Source: Mycolicibacterium chitae (GTDB lineage: Bacteria > Actinomycetota > Actinomycetes > Mycobacteriales > Mycobacteriaceae). From it: a stretch of DNA of 64,000 nt. A program made the position numbers and the translations under genes. Location: the NCBI RefSeq assembly GCF_900637205.1, contig NZ_LR134355.1, positions 558,001 to 622,000 of the forward strand. Reading direction: 5' to 3'. Of this stretch, positions 1 to 9,610 are shown piece after piece (the stretch's first letter is position 1; every line of letters starts with the position of its first letter). Below the pieces are notes generated by a model that made no database searches, was not told where the DNA came from, and saw only the letters and a program-made list of their open reading frames with translations.

Positions 1-321
1 CCGCCGTTGGCGGCCGCGGAGGCCGACCTCACCGACATGCTGCAGAAGAGCCGCAGGCCGGTACAGGGCGTGCTGGAGAATCTGCGGCCGCTGGCGACCA
101 AGTTCGACGAGCGCAAGCAGGACCTCAACGACGTCATCGAACCGCTCGCCGAGAATTACCTGCGGCTCAACGCCCTCGGCGCCTACGGCTCGTTCTTCAA
201 CATCTTCTACTGCTCGGTCCGGTTGAAGTTCAACGGCCCGGCCGGCAGCGACATCTTGGTTCCATTCGGCGGACCGCCGGACCCGTCCAAGGGGAGGTGC
301 GCTCCACTTGAGGAGAACTGA
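1..321 (+). CDS. mce4B: MceB (mce4 operon), C-terminal fragment
   Basis: The gene enters from the left edge, so only about the last 106 residues are seen. The fragment has the helical tail of Mce proteins followed by the conserved stretch NALGAYGSFFNIFYC and the short end GRCAPLEEN. MceB is one of six MCE-domain subunits thought to form a lipid-conducting assembly across the periplasm of mycobacteria. It is followed directly by mceC, whose start lies inside this gene's end. The mce4 assignment rests on the downstream context (two Mas genes, otsA and a 54-aa gene), not on this fragment. Confidence 0.85.
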   Translation, partial: PPLAAAEADLTDMLQKSRRPVQGVLENLRPLATKFDERKQDLNDVIEPLAENYLRLNALGAYGSFFNIFYCSVRLKFNGPAGSDILVPFGGPPDPSKGRCAPLEEN

Positions 322-1366
322 CGACTCCAATCCGCTCCGGACCGGCATCTTCGGCATCGCCGTGGTGGTGTGCCTGGTCCTGGTGTCCTTCGGCTACACC
401 AAGTTGCCGTTCTGGCCGCAGGGTAAGACTTACGAAGCATTCTTCACCGACGCCGGCGGCATCGCCCCGGGCGACGATGTCAACGTCTCGGGTATCAAGG
501 TGGGCCAAGTCAATTCGGTCGGCCTGGCGGGCAACGCCGCGAAGGCGACCTTCACCGTCGATCGCAACATCCAGGTCGGGGACCAGACCCTGGTCGCCAT
601 CAAGACCGACACGGTGCTGGGCCAGAAGTCGCTGGACGTCACGCCTGCCGGCGGCGGGTCGGTCAGCAGCATCCCGCTGGGACGCACCACCACGCCGTAC
701 ACACTGAACGCCGCATTGCAGGACCTCGGCGCGAACACGGCGGCCCTGGACAAACCCAAGTTCCAGGAAGCGCTGCAGACGCTCACCGACACCCTGGCCG
801 ACGCCACGCCGCAACTGCGGTCGACACTGGATGGCGTCACCGATCTCTCGCGCGCCATCAACACCCGGGACGAGGCGCTCGGCGAGTTGCTTGCGCACGC
901 CCGGTCGGTGTCCCAGACGCTGGGGCAGCGCGCCGAGCAGGTCAACAGCTTGATCGTCGACGGCAACCAGCTGTTCGCCGCGCTCGATGAGCGTCGCGCC
1001 GCGCTGTCCAACCTCATCGCCGGCATCGACGATGTCTCCGTGCAGATCTCGGGTTTCGTCGCCGACAACCGCGAACAGTTCGGCCCCACGCTGAGCAAGC
1101 TGAACCTGGTGGTCGACAACCTCAACGAACGCAAGGAGCACATCAGCGAGGCGCTCAAGCGGCTGCCGCCGTACGCCACCACACTCGGCGAGGTCGTGGG
1201 CTCGGGACCGGGGTTCCAGATCAACCTCTACGGACTGCCGCCCGCGGCAATTTCGGAGATGCTGCTCGACGCCTACTTCCAGCCCGGAAAGCTGCCCGAC
1301 AGCCTGTCGGACTACCTGAAGGGCCTCGTTGCCGAGCGCCTGATCATTAGGCCGAAGTCACCATGA
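308..1366 (+). CDS. mce4C: MceC, Mce4 lipid-import subunit
   Basis: MCE-family protein of 352 aa. The N-terminus is a short basic cytoplasmic stretch, then one membrane helix (about residues 13-32). The MCE domain follows at about residues 38-115, with the typical GDDVNVSGIKVGQV segment, and then a long helical region. The start is a TTG at 308, placed 10 nt after an AGGGGAGG ribosome-binding site (290-297). This makes a 14-nt overlap with the mceB stop. The Mce4 system imports cholesterol in M. tuberculosis; the substrate here is inferred. The next gene starts within an ATGA overlap at 1363. Confidence 0.9.
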   Translation: MRRTDDSNPLRTGIFGIAVVVCLVLVSFGYTKLPFWPQGKTYEAFFTDAGGIAPGDDVNVSGIKVGQVNSVGLAGNAAKATFTVDRNIQVGDQTLVAIKTDTVLGQKSLDVTPAGGGSVSSIPLGRTTTPYTLNAALQDLGANTAALDKPKFQEALQTLTDTLADATPQLRSTLDGVTDLSRAINTRDEALGELLAHARSVSQTLGQRAEQVNSLIVDGNQLFAALDERRAALSNLIAGIDDVSVQISGFVADNREQFGPTLSKLNLVVDNLNERKEHISEALKRLPPYATTLGEVVGSGPGFQINLYGLPPAAISEMLLDAYFQPGKLPDSLSDYLKGLVAERLIIRPKSP

Positions 1367-2775
1367 CCGATACCTCAACTACGCGCCGTTTCGGCAACCG
1401 CGGACTCCTCATCGGCTTGGTGGTCGCCCTGGTGGCGGTGCTGGCCGTCGGCCTGTACGCATTGTGGCCGGGCCGCGGCACCTACAAGGTGATCGGGTTG
1501 TTCTCCACCGCGGTTGGGCTGTATCCGGGCGACGACGTGCGTGTCGTCGGGGTGCCGGTCGGAACCATCGACTCGATCGAGCCGCGCGCCGGCGATGTCA
1601 AGATCACGATGTCGGTGGACGACGACGTGAAGCTTCCCGCCGATGCGCACGCAATCATCGTGTCGCCAAACCTGGTGGCGGCCAGATTCGTTCAGCTCAC
1701 GCCGGCCTACGACGCCGGCGGCCCCGACGGTGGCGGGCCGGTGCTGGCCGACGGCGCGACCATCGGACTGGACTCCACCGGTGTTCCCGTCGAATGGGAC
1801 GAGGTCAAGGACGAACTGACCAAGCTGTCGCAGACTCTCGGCCCGGGCGAGGACGGTTTACAGGGCCCGCTGAGCGAATTCGTCGATCAGGCCGCGACGA
1901 CTTTCGACGGCAATGGCGATTCGTTCCGCGACGCATTGCGCGAACTCTCCCAGACTGCCGGCCGCCTCGGCGATTCGCGCACCGACCTGTTCGGCACCGT
2001 CCGTAACCTCCAGGTTCTGGTCAACGCGCTGTCGCAGAGCAACGAGCAGATCGTCCAGTTCTCCAGCCACGTCGCGTCGGTCTCCCAGGTGCTGGCCGAG
2101 AGTTCAGCGGGCCTCGACGACACGCTGGGAACCCTCAATACGGCGCTCGGAGATGTGCGGGGCTTCCTCGACGAGAACAACGAGACGTTGATCGGCACGG
2201 TGGACAAGCTGACGGAGTTCACCACGCTGCTGTCCAACCAGAGCGAGGACATCGAGCAAGTGCTGCACATCACGCCGAACGGGTTGGTGAACTTCTACAA
2301 CATCTACAACCCGGCGCAGGGCACCCTCGCGGGGCTGTTGTCGCTGCCCAACTTCGCCAACCCGGTCCAGTTCATCTGCGGTGGCACCTTCGACGTCAGT
2401 GAGACGGCCGGCGCCGACAACATCAAGCGCTCCGAGATCTGTAAGCAGCGGATGGGTCCGGTGTTGCGACGTATCACGATGAACTTCCCGCCGGTGATGT
2501 TCCATCCGATCAACAGCATCACCGCCTACAAGGGCCAGATCATCTACGACACCCCGGCCACCGAGGCCAAGGCCCGCACGCCCGTGCCGTACCTGCAGTG
2601 GGAGCCCGCACCCGGGGTGACCCCGCCGTCGATCCCGCCCGGCACCAACCTCGGTGATCTGGTGCTGCCGCCGCCGGCCGTGCCGGGGCAGATTTCACCC
2701 GGACCCGGTCACGCCCCGGGGACCGCACCCGGCGCCCCCGGCCCCGCGCCGGGCCCGACGGAGGGTGGCGGCTGA
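1363..2775 (+). CDS. mce4D: MceD, Mce4 lipid-import subunit
   Basis: MCE-family protein of 470 aa with one N-terminal membrane helix (about residues 13-34), an MCE domain (about 40-115) and a long helical region predicted to line the transport tunnel. The last 50 or so residues are a Pro/Gly/Ala-rich low-complexity tail, common in MceD and MceF. There is no lipobox, in contrast to the MceD of the second operon in this window. It overlaps mceC by ATGA and mceE by one base (TGATG), indicating translational coupling. Confidence 0.9.
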   Translation: MTDTSTTRRFGNRGLLIGLVVALVAVLAVGLYALWPGRGTYKVIGLFSTAVGLYPGDDVRVVGVPVGTIDSIEPRAGDVKITMSVDDDVKLPADAHAIIVSPNLVAARFVQLTPAYDAGGPDGGGPVLADGATIGLDSTGVPVEWDEVKDELTKLSQTLGPGEDGLQGPLSEFVDQAATTFDGNGDSFRDALRELSQTAGRLGDSRTDLFGTVRNLQVLVNALSQSNEQIVQFSSHVASVSQVLAESSAGLDDTLGTLNTALGDVRGFLDENNETLIGTVDKLTEFTTLLSNQSEDIEQVLHITPNGLVNFYNIYNPAQGTLAGLLSLPNFANPVQFICGGTFDVSETAGADNIKRSEICKQRMGPVLRRITMNFPPVMFHPINSITAYKGQIIYDTPATEAKARTPVPYLQWEPAPGVTPPSIPPGTNLGDLVLPPPAVPGQISPGPGHAPGTAPGAPGPAPGPTEGGG

Positions 2776-3971
2776 TGACCACTCGAACGAGGAGAACAGG
2801 GTTGCGCGGCAACGGTTTCCGAGCGGTCGCGCTGGCTTCCGGCGTCACCTTGCTGGCCGGCTGTTCGTTCGGCGGGCTCAACTCGGTGAACATGCCCGGC
2901 ACCAAGGGGCACGGTTCGGGGGCGTACACGATCACCGTCGAACTACCGGATGTCGCGACGTTGCCGCAGAACTCCCCGGTCATGGTCGACGACGTGACCG
3001 TGGGCAGCGTCTCCGGGATCGACGCCGTGCAGCGCCCGGACGGAACCTTCTATGCGGCCGTGCAGCTGTCGCTGGAACCGGAGGTCGACCTGCCGGCCAA
3101 CGCCACCGCGCGGGTGGCCCAGACCTCGCTGCTCGGTTCGCAACACATCGAACTGGCCCCGCCGCTCACCGACCCCGCCGACGCCCGGCTCACCGAGGGC
3201 GGTCACATCCCGCAGAGCCGGACCGGTCGGTACCCGACCACCGAGGAGGTGCTGTCCTCCCTCGGTGTGGTCGTCAACAAGGGCAATCTCGGTGCCCTGC
3301 AGGACATCACCGACGAGGTGTACGCCGCCGTGGCCGGTCGCACCGGCACCTTCGCCGGCCTGGTGCCGCGGCTGGCCGAGCTCACCGCGTCGCTGCGGGA
3401 TCAGACCGACGACATCCTGGCCGCCGTCGACGGACTGAACCGATTCGCCGCGACCCTGGCCAACAGCAAGGACAGCCTGGGCCGCACGCTGGACACCCTG
3501 CCGGTGGCGTTGGAGGTGCTCAACCGCAACCGCGCCAACATCGTCGAGGCGTTCACCGCGCTGGGGCGCGTCGGCACGGTGGCCGCGGACGTACTCGCCC
3601 GGACCAAGGTGGATTTCGCGGCGTCGTTCAAGGAGTTGTACCCCGTGGTCAAGGCCTTCGCGGAGAACGCCGACAACCTGGTCTCGGCGATGCCGTTCAT
3701 CACGACGTTCCCGTTCCACAGCAAGTACCTGCGCAACGCGGTGCGCGGTGACTACCTGAACGTGTACGTCACCTTCGATCTGACGCTGCGCCGGTTCGGT
3801 GAGTCGGTCTTCACGACGTCCGGACTGGACCCGAATATGAAGCACATGTCCGAGGTGATCAATCCGCCGGAGTTCCTGACCGGTCAGCTGGCCAACCTGT
3901 CCGGGCAGGCCGCCGACCCGTTCGAGATCCCGCCGGGCGTCCCGGACGAGGACGAGGAGGCGCCGCGCTGA
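2775..3971 (+). CDS. mce4E: MceE lipoprotein, Mce4 lipid-import subunit
   Basis: MCE-family lipoprotein of 398 aa. The N-terminus is a classical lipoprotein signal: basic start, hydrophobic segment, and lipobox L-A-G-C with the acylated Cys at about residue 30. The MCE domain follows at about residues 50-130, then helices. MceE is normally the lipid-anchored member of Mce complexes (LprN in M. tuberculosis mce4). It overlaps mceD by one base, and its TGATG junction at 3971 couples it to mceF. Confidence 0.9.
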   Translation: MTTRTRRTGLRGNGFRAVALASGVTLLAGCSFGGLNSVNMPGTKGHGSGAYTITVELPDVATLPQNSPVMVDDVTVGSVSGIDAVQRPDGTFYAAVQLSLEPEVDLPANATARVAQTSLLGSQHIELAPPLTDPADARLTEGGHIPQSRTGRYPTTEEVLSSLGVVVNKGNLGALQDITDEVYAAVAGRTGTFAGLVPRLAELTASLRDQTDDILAAVDGLNRFAATLANSKDSLGRTLDTLPVALEVLNRNRANIVEAFTALGRVGTVAADVLARTKVDFAASFKELYPVVKAFAENADNLVSAMPFITTFPFHSKYLRNAVRGDYLNVYVTFDLTLRRFGESVFTTSGLDPNMKHMSEVINPPEFLTGQLANLSGQAADPFEIPPGVPDEDEEAPR

Positions 3972-5659
3972 TGCTCGACCGGCTATCCCGAATCCAGCTG
4001 ATGATCTTCTCGGTCATCACCGTGCTCACCGTCGGCGCCATCGTCATCTTCTATCTGCAGTTGCCCGCCAAGGTCGGCATCGGCTCCTACAAGGTGGACG
4101 CGAACTTCGTTGCGGGCGGCGGCATCTACGGCAACGCCAACGTGACCTACCGCGGGGTGACCGTGGGTCGGGTCGACTCCGTCGGGCTGACCGACAACGG
4201 CGTGGTGGCCCACATGCGGCTCAACAGCAACACCCCGGTGCCCGAGAACGTCACGGCCACGGTCAAGAGCGTCTCGGCGGTCGGTGAGCAGTACATCGAC
4301 CTGGTGCCGCCCGAGGATGCCTCGGCGGAGATGCTGCGCAACGGGTCGAGCATCGGCCAGGACCGCACCGCCATCGGCCAGGACATCGCCGGCCTGCTCA
4401 CCGAGGCCGACGCCCTGGTCAGCAGCATCAGCAACAGTCGGCTGCAGGACGTGCTGGCCGAAACCTTCAAGGCGTTCAACGGATCCGGGCCTGAGCTGGC
4501 CCGGGTGATAGAGTCGGCGCGCGGCCTGGTCGACGAGGCCAACGCCAACTACGGCCAGACGGCCGCGCTCATCGACGAGGTCGGACCGTTCCTGGACGCG
4601 CAGATCCGCAGCGGCGACGACATCAAGTCGATCGCCGACGGCTTGGCCCGGTTCACCACCGAACTCAACAATGCCGACCCGCAACTGCGCGAGGTGCTCG
4701 CGACCGCGCCGGGCGCGGCCGATACGGTCAACACCGCGTTCTCCGGCATCCGGCCCAACTTCCCGATGCTGGCCGCCAACCTGGCCAACTTCGGCCGGGT
4801 CGGGGTGATCTACAACAAGTCGATCGAGCAGGCGCTGGTCATCTTCCCGGCGCTGATCGCGGCGCTGATCACCGTCGCCGGCGGCGTCCCGATGGACGAG
4901 GGCGGCAAGCTGGACTTCAAGATCGACCTCGGTGACCCGCCGCCGTGCTCCGTGGGCTTCCTGCCGGCCACCACCATCCGGTCCCCGGCCGACGAGACCG
5001 TGCGCGACCTGCCGAAAGACATGTACTGCAAGGTCGCCCAGAACGACCCGATGGTGGTCCGCGGCGCCCGCAACTACCCGTGCATGGAGTTCCCCGGCAA
5101 GCGCGCGCCCACCGTGCAGCTGTGCCGCGACCCGCAGGGCTACGTGCCGATCGGCAGCAACCCGTGGCGCGGTCCGCCGATCCCGTACGACACCCCGATC
5201 GGGGACGGCCGGAATATCCTGCCGCCCAACAAGTTCCCGAACATCCCGCCGCAGGCGGACTACGATCCGGGGCCGCCCTCGGTGCAGTTGCCCCCCGGTG
5301 TGCCCCCCGGCCCGGGCCCGGCCCCGCACGCACCGTTCCCGCTGCCGGTGCCGCCCAGCGACCCCGGCGTGCAACCCGCGCCGTGGCCGTTCTTCGCGCC
5401 GCCGGATCACCAGGTGCCGCCGTATGCGCGCCAGCCCGTGCCGCCGCCGGGGCAGTCCCCGCCGCCGCCGGGAGAGGCACCGCTGCCCGCCGAGGTCCCG
5501 ACGCCGCAGGCCGCCGGACCCGCCTACGCTACGTATGATCAGAACGGAAAATTCGTCGACCCGACCGACGGGGGCACCGGGGTGCTGGCCGCGGCCGATG
5601 TGAACCATCGGCCCGCCGAGAACTGGGTCGAACTGATGCTGGATCCGAGGCAGGTGTAA
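3971..5659 (+). CDS. mce4F: MceF, Mce4 lipid-import subunit
   Basis: Last MCE subunit of the operon, 562 aa. It has an N-terminal membrane helix (about residues 10-31), an MCE domain (about 38-115), a helical domain, a Cys-containing segment (about 310-400) and a long proline-rich tail (about residues 430-520). The unusual length agrees with Mce4F as I remember it (about 560 aa), longer than most MceF proteins, and supports the mce4 call. One-base overlap with mceE; the next gene starts at its stop. Confidence 0.9.
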   Translation: MLDRLSRIQLMIFSVITVLTVGAIVIFYLQLPAKVGIGSYKVDANFVAGGGIYGNANVTYRGVTVGRVDSVGLTDNGVVAHMRLNSNTPVPENVTATVKSVSAVGEQYIDLVPPEDASAEMLRNGSSIGQDRTAIGQDIAGLLTEADALVSSISNSRLQDVLAETFKAFNGSGPELARVIESARGLVDEANANYGQTAALIDEVGPFLDAQIRSGDDIKSIADGLARFTTELNNADPQLREVLATAPGAADTVNTAFSGIRPNFPMLAANLANFGRVGVIYNKSIEQALVIFPALIAALITVAGGVPMDEGGKLDFKIDLGDPPPCSVGFLPATTIRSPADETVRDLPKDMYCKVAQNDPMVVRGARNYPCMEFPGKRAPTVQLCRDPQGYVPIGSNPWRGPPIPYDTPIGDGRNILPPNKFPNIPPQADYDPGPPSVQLPPGVPPGPGPAPHAPFPLPVPPSDPGVQPAPWPFFAPPDHQVPPYARQPVPPPGQSPPPPGEAPLPAEVPTPQAAGPAYATYDQNGKFVDPTDGGTGVLAAADVNHRPAENWVELMLDPRQV

Positions 5660-6360
5660 TGACGGAACAACCGACTTCGACGCCCGACCCGGCGCCGAAG
5701 CCGGTTCGACGGCGTGCGTCCCGGGCCGCGGGGCCCACCTCCGAACCGGCCGCGGCCACCACCGTGACGAGCCGCATCGAGGCCCCCGGCAGCGGCAAGG
5801 CATCATCGCCGGCCATCGGTGCCGGTCCGCCCGCCCGGCGGCAACCCCACCGCCGCGCGGTCGCCGGGATCGCTGCGGCCGTCGGCGTGGTCCTGCTGGC
5901 GGTGTTGGGGACCGCGACCGGAGTGCTGTTGACGCAGAAGAACGCCGCGGACGCCACGGCGGAGCGCGAGCAGCGCTTCGTCGCCACCGGTGAGCAGACC
6001 GTGGTGAACATGTTCTCCTACACCCCGGACACCATCGACGACAGCGTGAACCGCTTCGTCGACGGCACCAGCGGGCCGCTGCGCGACATGATGAGCCAGC
6101 CCGGCAACGTCGAGAACCTGAAGGCGCTCTTCCGCGACACCAACGCCACCTCCGAGGCCGTGGTGAACGGCGCCGCGCTCGAGGACATCGACGAGGATCG
6201 CGACAACGCGTCGGTGTTGGTCGCGGTGCGGGTCACGGTGACCGACATCGACGGGGTCAACAAACCGTCGCAGGCCTACCGGCTGCGCGTCATCGTGCAC
6301 GAGGACGACGCCGGCCGGATGACCGGCTGGGATCTGCGCTATCCCGACGGAGGCAACTGA
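5659..6360 (+). CDS. Mce-associated membrane protein (Mas/Mam type), first of two
   Basis: A 233-aa protein with a 65-residue Pro/Ala/Thr-rich basic cytoplasmic N-terminus, one membrane helix (about residues 68-90) and an exported C-terminal domain of the VirB8/NTF2-like kind typical of Mce-associated proteins. It starts at the mceF stop (TAATG), so it belongs to the operon. Mas proteins are thought to stabilise Mce complexes. It corresponds by position to Rv3493c (mam4A). Confidence 0.85.
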   Translation: MTEQPTSTPDPAPKPVRRRASRAAGPTSEPAAATTVTSRIEAPGSGKASSPAIGAGPPARRQPHRRAVAGIAAAVGVVLLAVLGTATGVLLTQKNAADATAEREQRFVATGEQTVVNMFSYTPDTIDDSVNRFVDGTSGPLRDMMSQPGNVENLKALFRDTNATSEAVVNGAALEDIDEDRDNASVLVAVRVTVTDIDGVNKPSQAYRLRVIVHEDDAGRMTGWDLRYPDGGN

Positions 6361-6854
6361 TGGGGCGGGCAACCCGCGGACTGCTGACCGCGCTGTCGGT
6401 GATCGTCACCGCGGCGATCATCGCGCTGGGTGGCTGGTTCGGCGGACTGTACTGGGACCGGGTCGAGACCAACGCGGCGCAGAGCGCCCGTGCCGAGCTG
6501 GCTCGCCTTGCCGCCGAACAGGTTCCGCAGATCTTCGGCTACGACTACCAGACTGTGGAACGCAGCCTCACCGAGGCCTATGACCTGCTCACGCCGGAGT
6601 ATCGCCGCGAATTCCGGGACCGCTCCGCCAACGACATCATCCCGCAGGCCCGCGAGCGTCAGGTGGTCAGCCAGGCCAACGTCGTGGGCGCCGGGGTGCT
6701 CGAGGCCGGGCGGACGTCCGGTTCGGTGCTGGTGTTCATGAACCGCACCGTCACCGACGAGTCCAAGCAGCCCGTCTACGACGGCAGCCGCCTGCGCGTC
6801 GACTACCAGAAGGTCGACGGCAAGTGGCTGATCAACTACATCACACCCATCTGA
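6360..6854 (+). CDS. Mce-associated membrane protein (Mas/Mam type), second of two
   Basis: A 164-aa protein with one N-terminal membrane helix (about residues 10-33) and an extracytoplasmic domain of about 125 residues, in which a tyrosine-rich motif (FGYDYQTVERSL) and a final basic strand are typical of Mas proteins. It starts by TGATG overlap with the preceding Mas gene and ends the operon. It corresponds by position to Rv3492c (mam4B). The convergent otsA ends 13 nt downstream and no clear terminator hairpin lies between. Confidence 0.85.
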   Translation: MGRATRGLLTALSVIVTAAIIALGGWFGGLYWDRVETNAAQSARAELARLAAEQVPQIFGYDYQTVERSLTEAYDLLTPEYRREFRDRSANDIIPQARERQVVSQANVVGAGVLEAGRTSGSVLVFMNRTVTDESKQPVYDGSRLRVDYQKVDGKWLINYITPI

Positions 6855-6867
6855 GGCACAACGGGTT

Positions 6868-8334
6868 TCAGGAGTTGTCGCGGGTGCCGGCCAGCGCGTC
6901 GAGGAACGAGCGCGCCCACTGATCCACGTCGTGGGTCAGCACCTGGCGCCGTAGCGTGCGCATCCGCTGCCGCCCCTCCTCGGCGGTCTGGTTCAGGGCG
7001 GCCTCGATCGCATCCTTGACGCCGTCCAGGTCGTGCGGGTTGACGAGGTAGGCGCGCCGGAGTTCGGCTGCGGCGCCGGTGAATTCGGACAGCACCAGCG
7101 CGCCGCCGAGGTCGCTGCGGCAGGCCACGTACTCCTTGGCCACCAGGTTCATCCCGTCGCGCAGCGGCGTCACCAGCATCACGTCGGCCGCGACGAAGAA
7201 CGCGATCAGCTCGTCGCGCGGCACCGGTCGATGCAGGTACTGCACCACCGGCTGACCGACCTCGCCGAACTCGCCGTTGATGTGGCCCACCTGGCGTTCG
7301 ATGTCATCGCGCAGCATGCGGTAGCTCTCCACCCGCTCGCGGCTGGGCGTGGCCAGCTGCACCAGCACGGTGTCGTTGCGGTCGGCGCGGCCCTCCTCGA
7401 GCAGCTCGGTGAACGCCTCGAGGCGGACGTCGATGCCCTTGGTGTAGTCCAACCGGTCGACGCCGAGCAGGATCTTGCGCGGATTGCCGAGCTCGGCCCG
7501 GATCTCGCGGGCCCGGCGGCGGATGTCGCGGTTCTTGGCGCGCTGATCCAGCGCGGCCGAATCGATCGAGATGGGGAAGGCGCCGACCTTGACGGTGCGA
7601 AAGCCGTAATGCACCTCGCCGAACCGGGACCGCACGCCGATCGACGCGCGGGAGGTGTTGGCCCCGATCAACCGGCGGGCCAGCACCAGGAAGTTCTGCG
7701 CCCCGCCGGCCAGATGGAAGCCCACCAGGTCGGCGCCGAGGAGGCCCTCGGTGATCTCCGTGCGCCACGGCATCTGCATGAACAGTTCGACCGGCGGGAA
7801 GGGGATGTGCAGGAAGAAGCCGATGACCAGATCGGGCCGCAGCATGCGCAGCATCTTGGGCACCAGCTGCAACTGGTAGTCCTGGATCCACACGGTGGCC
7901 CCGGGCGCGGCCGTGCGCGCGGTGGCCTCGGCGAAGCGGCGGTTGACCACCACGTAGCGGTCCCACCATTCGCGGCGGTATTCGGGCTTGACGATGACGT
8001 CGTGGTACAGCGGCCACAGGGTGGCGTTGGAGAAGCCCTCGTAGTACTGGGCGATGTCCTCGGCGCTGAGCCGGACCCGCTGCAGGCGCAGGTCCTCCTC
8101 GACGATCGGCTCGTCGATGGTGTCGACGTCGTCCTCGGCCAGGCCGGCCCAGCCGATCCAGGCGCCGCGGCGCTTACGCAGCAGCGGTTCCAGTGCGGTG
8201 ACCAACCCGCCGGGGCTGCGCTTCCACGTGACGCTGCCGTCGGGATGCCGTTCCATGTCGATCGGCAACCGATTGGCGACCACCACGAAGTCGGAGTCCC
8301 CGGAGGGGGCGGGCTGTCCCTCCCCGGGAGTCAC
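6868..8334 (-). CDS. otsA: Trehalose-6-phosphate synthase (GT20)
   Basis: GT20-family glycosyltransferase of 488 aa, the usual OtsA length. It joins a nucleotide-activated glucose to glucose-6-phosphate to make trehalose-6-phosphate in the cytoplasm. The substrate-binding N-terminus (VANRLPID), the GGL segment, the WIQDYQLQL motif and the donor-site [12 protein letters not shown] and [12 protein letters not shown] motifs are all visible. The start is GTG at 8334, immediately after the stop of the 54-aa gene (8337-8335), so the two are probably cotranscribed. The same pair (Rv3489-Rv3490) is found next to mce4 in M. tuberculosis. Confidence 0.95.
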   Translation of the reverse strand: MTPGEGQPAPSGDSDFVVVANRLPIDMERHPDGSVTWKRSPGGLVTALEPLLRKRRGAWIGWAGLAEDDVDTIDEPIVEEDLRLQRVRLSAEDIAQYYEGFSNATLWPLYHDVIVKPEYRREWWDRYVVVNRRFAEATARTAAPGATVWIQDYQLQLVPKMLRMLRPDLVIGFFLHIPFPPVELFMQMPWRTEITEGLLGADLVGFHLAGGAQNFLVLARRLIGANTSRASIGVRSRFGEVHYGFRTVKVGAFPISIDSAALDQRAKNRDIRRRAREIRAELGNPRKILLGVDRLDYTKGIDVRLEAFTELLEEGRADRNDTVLVQLATPSRERVESYRMLRDDIERQVGHINGEFGEVGQPVVQYLHRPVPRDELIAFFVAADVMLVTPLRDGMNLVAKEYVACRSDLGGALVLSEFTGAAAELRRAYLVNPHDLDGVKDAIEAALNQTAEEGRQRMRTLRRQVLTHDVDQWARSFLDALAGTRDNS

Positions 8335-8499
8335 CTAGGCCTCGAGCTTCGACGGTCCAATGCCGAGCATGGAAAGGAACACCCGGCACTCGTCGGCGTC
8401 GGTGGCGTAGGCCGCCACCACACGTCGCGCCTGGCTGGCCGTGTCGTCGGCCAACGGTTCGACGTCGACGATCTCTGCGGGGTCTGTTTTCGCTGCCAT
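8335..8499 (-). CDS. Small conserved protein upstream of otsA (Rv3489-like)
   Basis: A 54-aa acidic protein starting MAAKTDPAEIVDVEPLADDT and ending GIGPSKLEA. It has no signal peptide or membrane segment and ends two bases before the otsA GTG. A protein of the same length lies at the same place in M. tuberculosis (Rv3489, recalled). The conserved tight pairing suggests a role connected with otsA expression or activity, but no function is known to me. Confidence 0.8.
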   Translation of the reverse strand: MAAKTDPAEIVDVEPLADDTASQARRVVAAYATDADECRVFLSMLGIGPSKLEA

Positions 8500-8610
8500 G
8501 ACATAACTCTAGCGACGACACGCCCCCGCGTCCTAAAGCTGAACATCGCCGACGCCCGTTTCGAGCCGCCCGGCGGTTTACGGTCTGGGTGGAAGTCGTA
8601 AAGTGCATTC

Positions 8611-9546
8611 ATGGCGACGCCCCAGCAGACCGACAGCACTCCTCCGGCCGGCGGTACCCCGGAGTTCGTAACCTACGAGACCCTCGATTCCGGCCGGATC
8701 GCGCGGGTCTGGCTCAACCGCCCGGCCGAGCACAACGCCCAGAACCGGACCCTGTTGGTCCAGCTCGACGAGGCCTTCCGCCGGGCCGAGGCCGACGACG
8801 AGGTCCGGGTGATCATCCTGGCCGCGCGCGGCAAGAACTTCTCCGCCGGGCACGACCTGGGCTCCGAGGCGGCCCTGGCCGAACGCACCCCCGGGCCCGG
8901 CATGCATCCGAGCTACGCGTCCGACGGTGCCACCCGGCCGGGCATGGTGGAGAAGCTCTACCTGCAGGAATGGCACTACTACTTCGAGAACACCTGCCGC
9001 TGGCGGGACCTGCGCAAGATCACCATCGCCTCGGTGCAGGGCAACGCGATCTCCGCGGGCCTGATGCTGATGTGGGCCTGCGATTTGATCGTCGCCGCCG
9101 ACAACGCCAAGTTCAGCGACGTCGTGGCCACCCGGCTGGGCATGCCCGGCGTCGAGTACTTCGGCCACCCGTGGGAGTTCGGCCCGCGCAAGGCCAAGGA
9201 GCTGCTGCTCACCGGCGACTCGATCGACGCCGAGGAGGGCTACCGCCTGGGCATGGTCTCGAAGGTGTTCCCGGTCGACGAGCTCGAGGACAAGACGCTG
9301 GAGTTCGCCCGGCGCATCGCCGAGCGGCCGACGATGGCGGCGCTGCTGGTCAAGGATTCGGTGAACGCGGCCTCCGACGCGATGGGGTTCAGCGAGGCGC
9401 TGCGGCATGCGTTCCACATCCACGAACTCGGCCACGCCCACTGGGCCGCCCACAACGAGAACCGCTTCCCGGTGGCGCAGGCGCCCGACGTCGAGGATTG
9501 GCGGACCGCCAAGCCCACCCAACCGGCCCGCAAGGACATTCCCTGA
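8611..9546 (+). CDS. Enoyl-CoA hydratase/isomerase (crotonase) family protein
   Basis: Crotonase-fold protein of 311 aa, about 45 residues longer than the family norm because of extra N- and C-terminal segments. The CoA-binding/oxyanion signature FSAGHDL (about residues 80-86) and the second oxyanion segment GNAISAGLML are present. Such enzymes hydrate or isomerise enoyl-CoA during fatty-acid or sterol side-chain degradation; the substrate cannot be read from sequence. It is divergent from the otsA unit and stands next to the KstR-marked SDR gene, so steroid or lipid catabolism is plausible. Confidence 0.85.
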   Translation: MATPQQTDSTPPAGGTPEFVTYETLDSGRIARVWLNRPAEHNAQNRTLLVQLDEAFRRAEADDEVRVIILAARGKNFSAGHDLGSEAALAERTPGPGMHPSYASDGATRPGMVEKLYLQEWHYYFENTCRWRDLRKITIASVQGNAISAGLMLMWACDLIVAADNAKFSDVVATRLGMPGVEYFGHPWEFGPRKAKELLLTGDSIDAEEGYRLGMVSKVFPVDELEDKTLEFARRIAERPTMAALLVKDSVNAASDAMGFSEALRHAFHIHELGHAHWAAHNENRFPVAQAPDVEDWRTAKPTQPARKDIP

Positions 9547-9575
9547 CGCCGACGGCGCGCGCCGTATAGCTTTAC

Positions 9576-9589
9576 TAGAACCTGTTCCA
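9576..9589. promoter_or_regulatory. KstR-type operator upstream of SDR-MFS pair
   Basis: The 14-mer TAGAACCTGTTCCA fits the KstR consensus TnnAACnnGTTnnA at every fixed position. KstR is the TetR-family repressor of cholesterol-degradation genes in actinobacteria and is released by steroid-CoA intermediates. The site lies 21 nt before the GTG of the SDR gene, in the 64-nt gap after the crotonase gene, where a promoter for the SDR-MFS unit is expected. Confidence 0.7.
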
Positions 9590-9610
9590 ATTCGGCTGAA
9601 GGGGTCTGGC

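Noticed and set aside
3983..5806. 607-codon open frame on the minus strand across mceE/mceF
   Set aside because: Antisense shadow of GC-rich coding DNA. It is His/Arg/Gly-rich with no family features, while the plus strand carries complete mce genes.
7033..8601. 522-codon open frame on the plus strand opposite otsA
   Set aside because: Shadow frame. otsA and the 54-aa gene on the minus strand have clear motifs and spacing.
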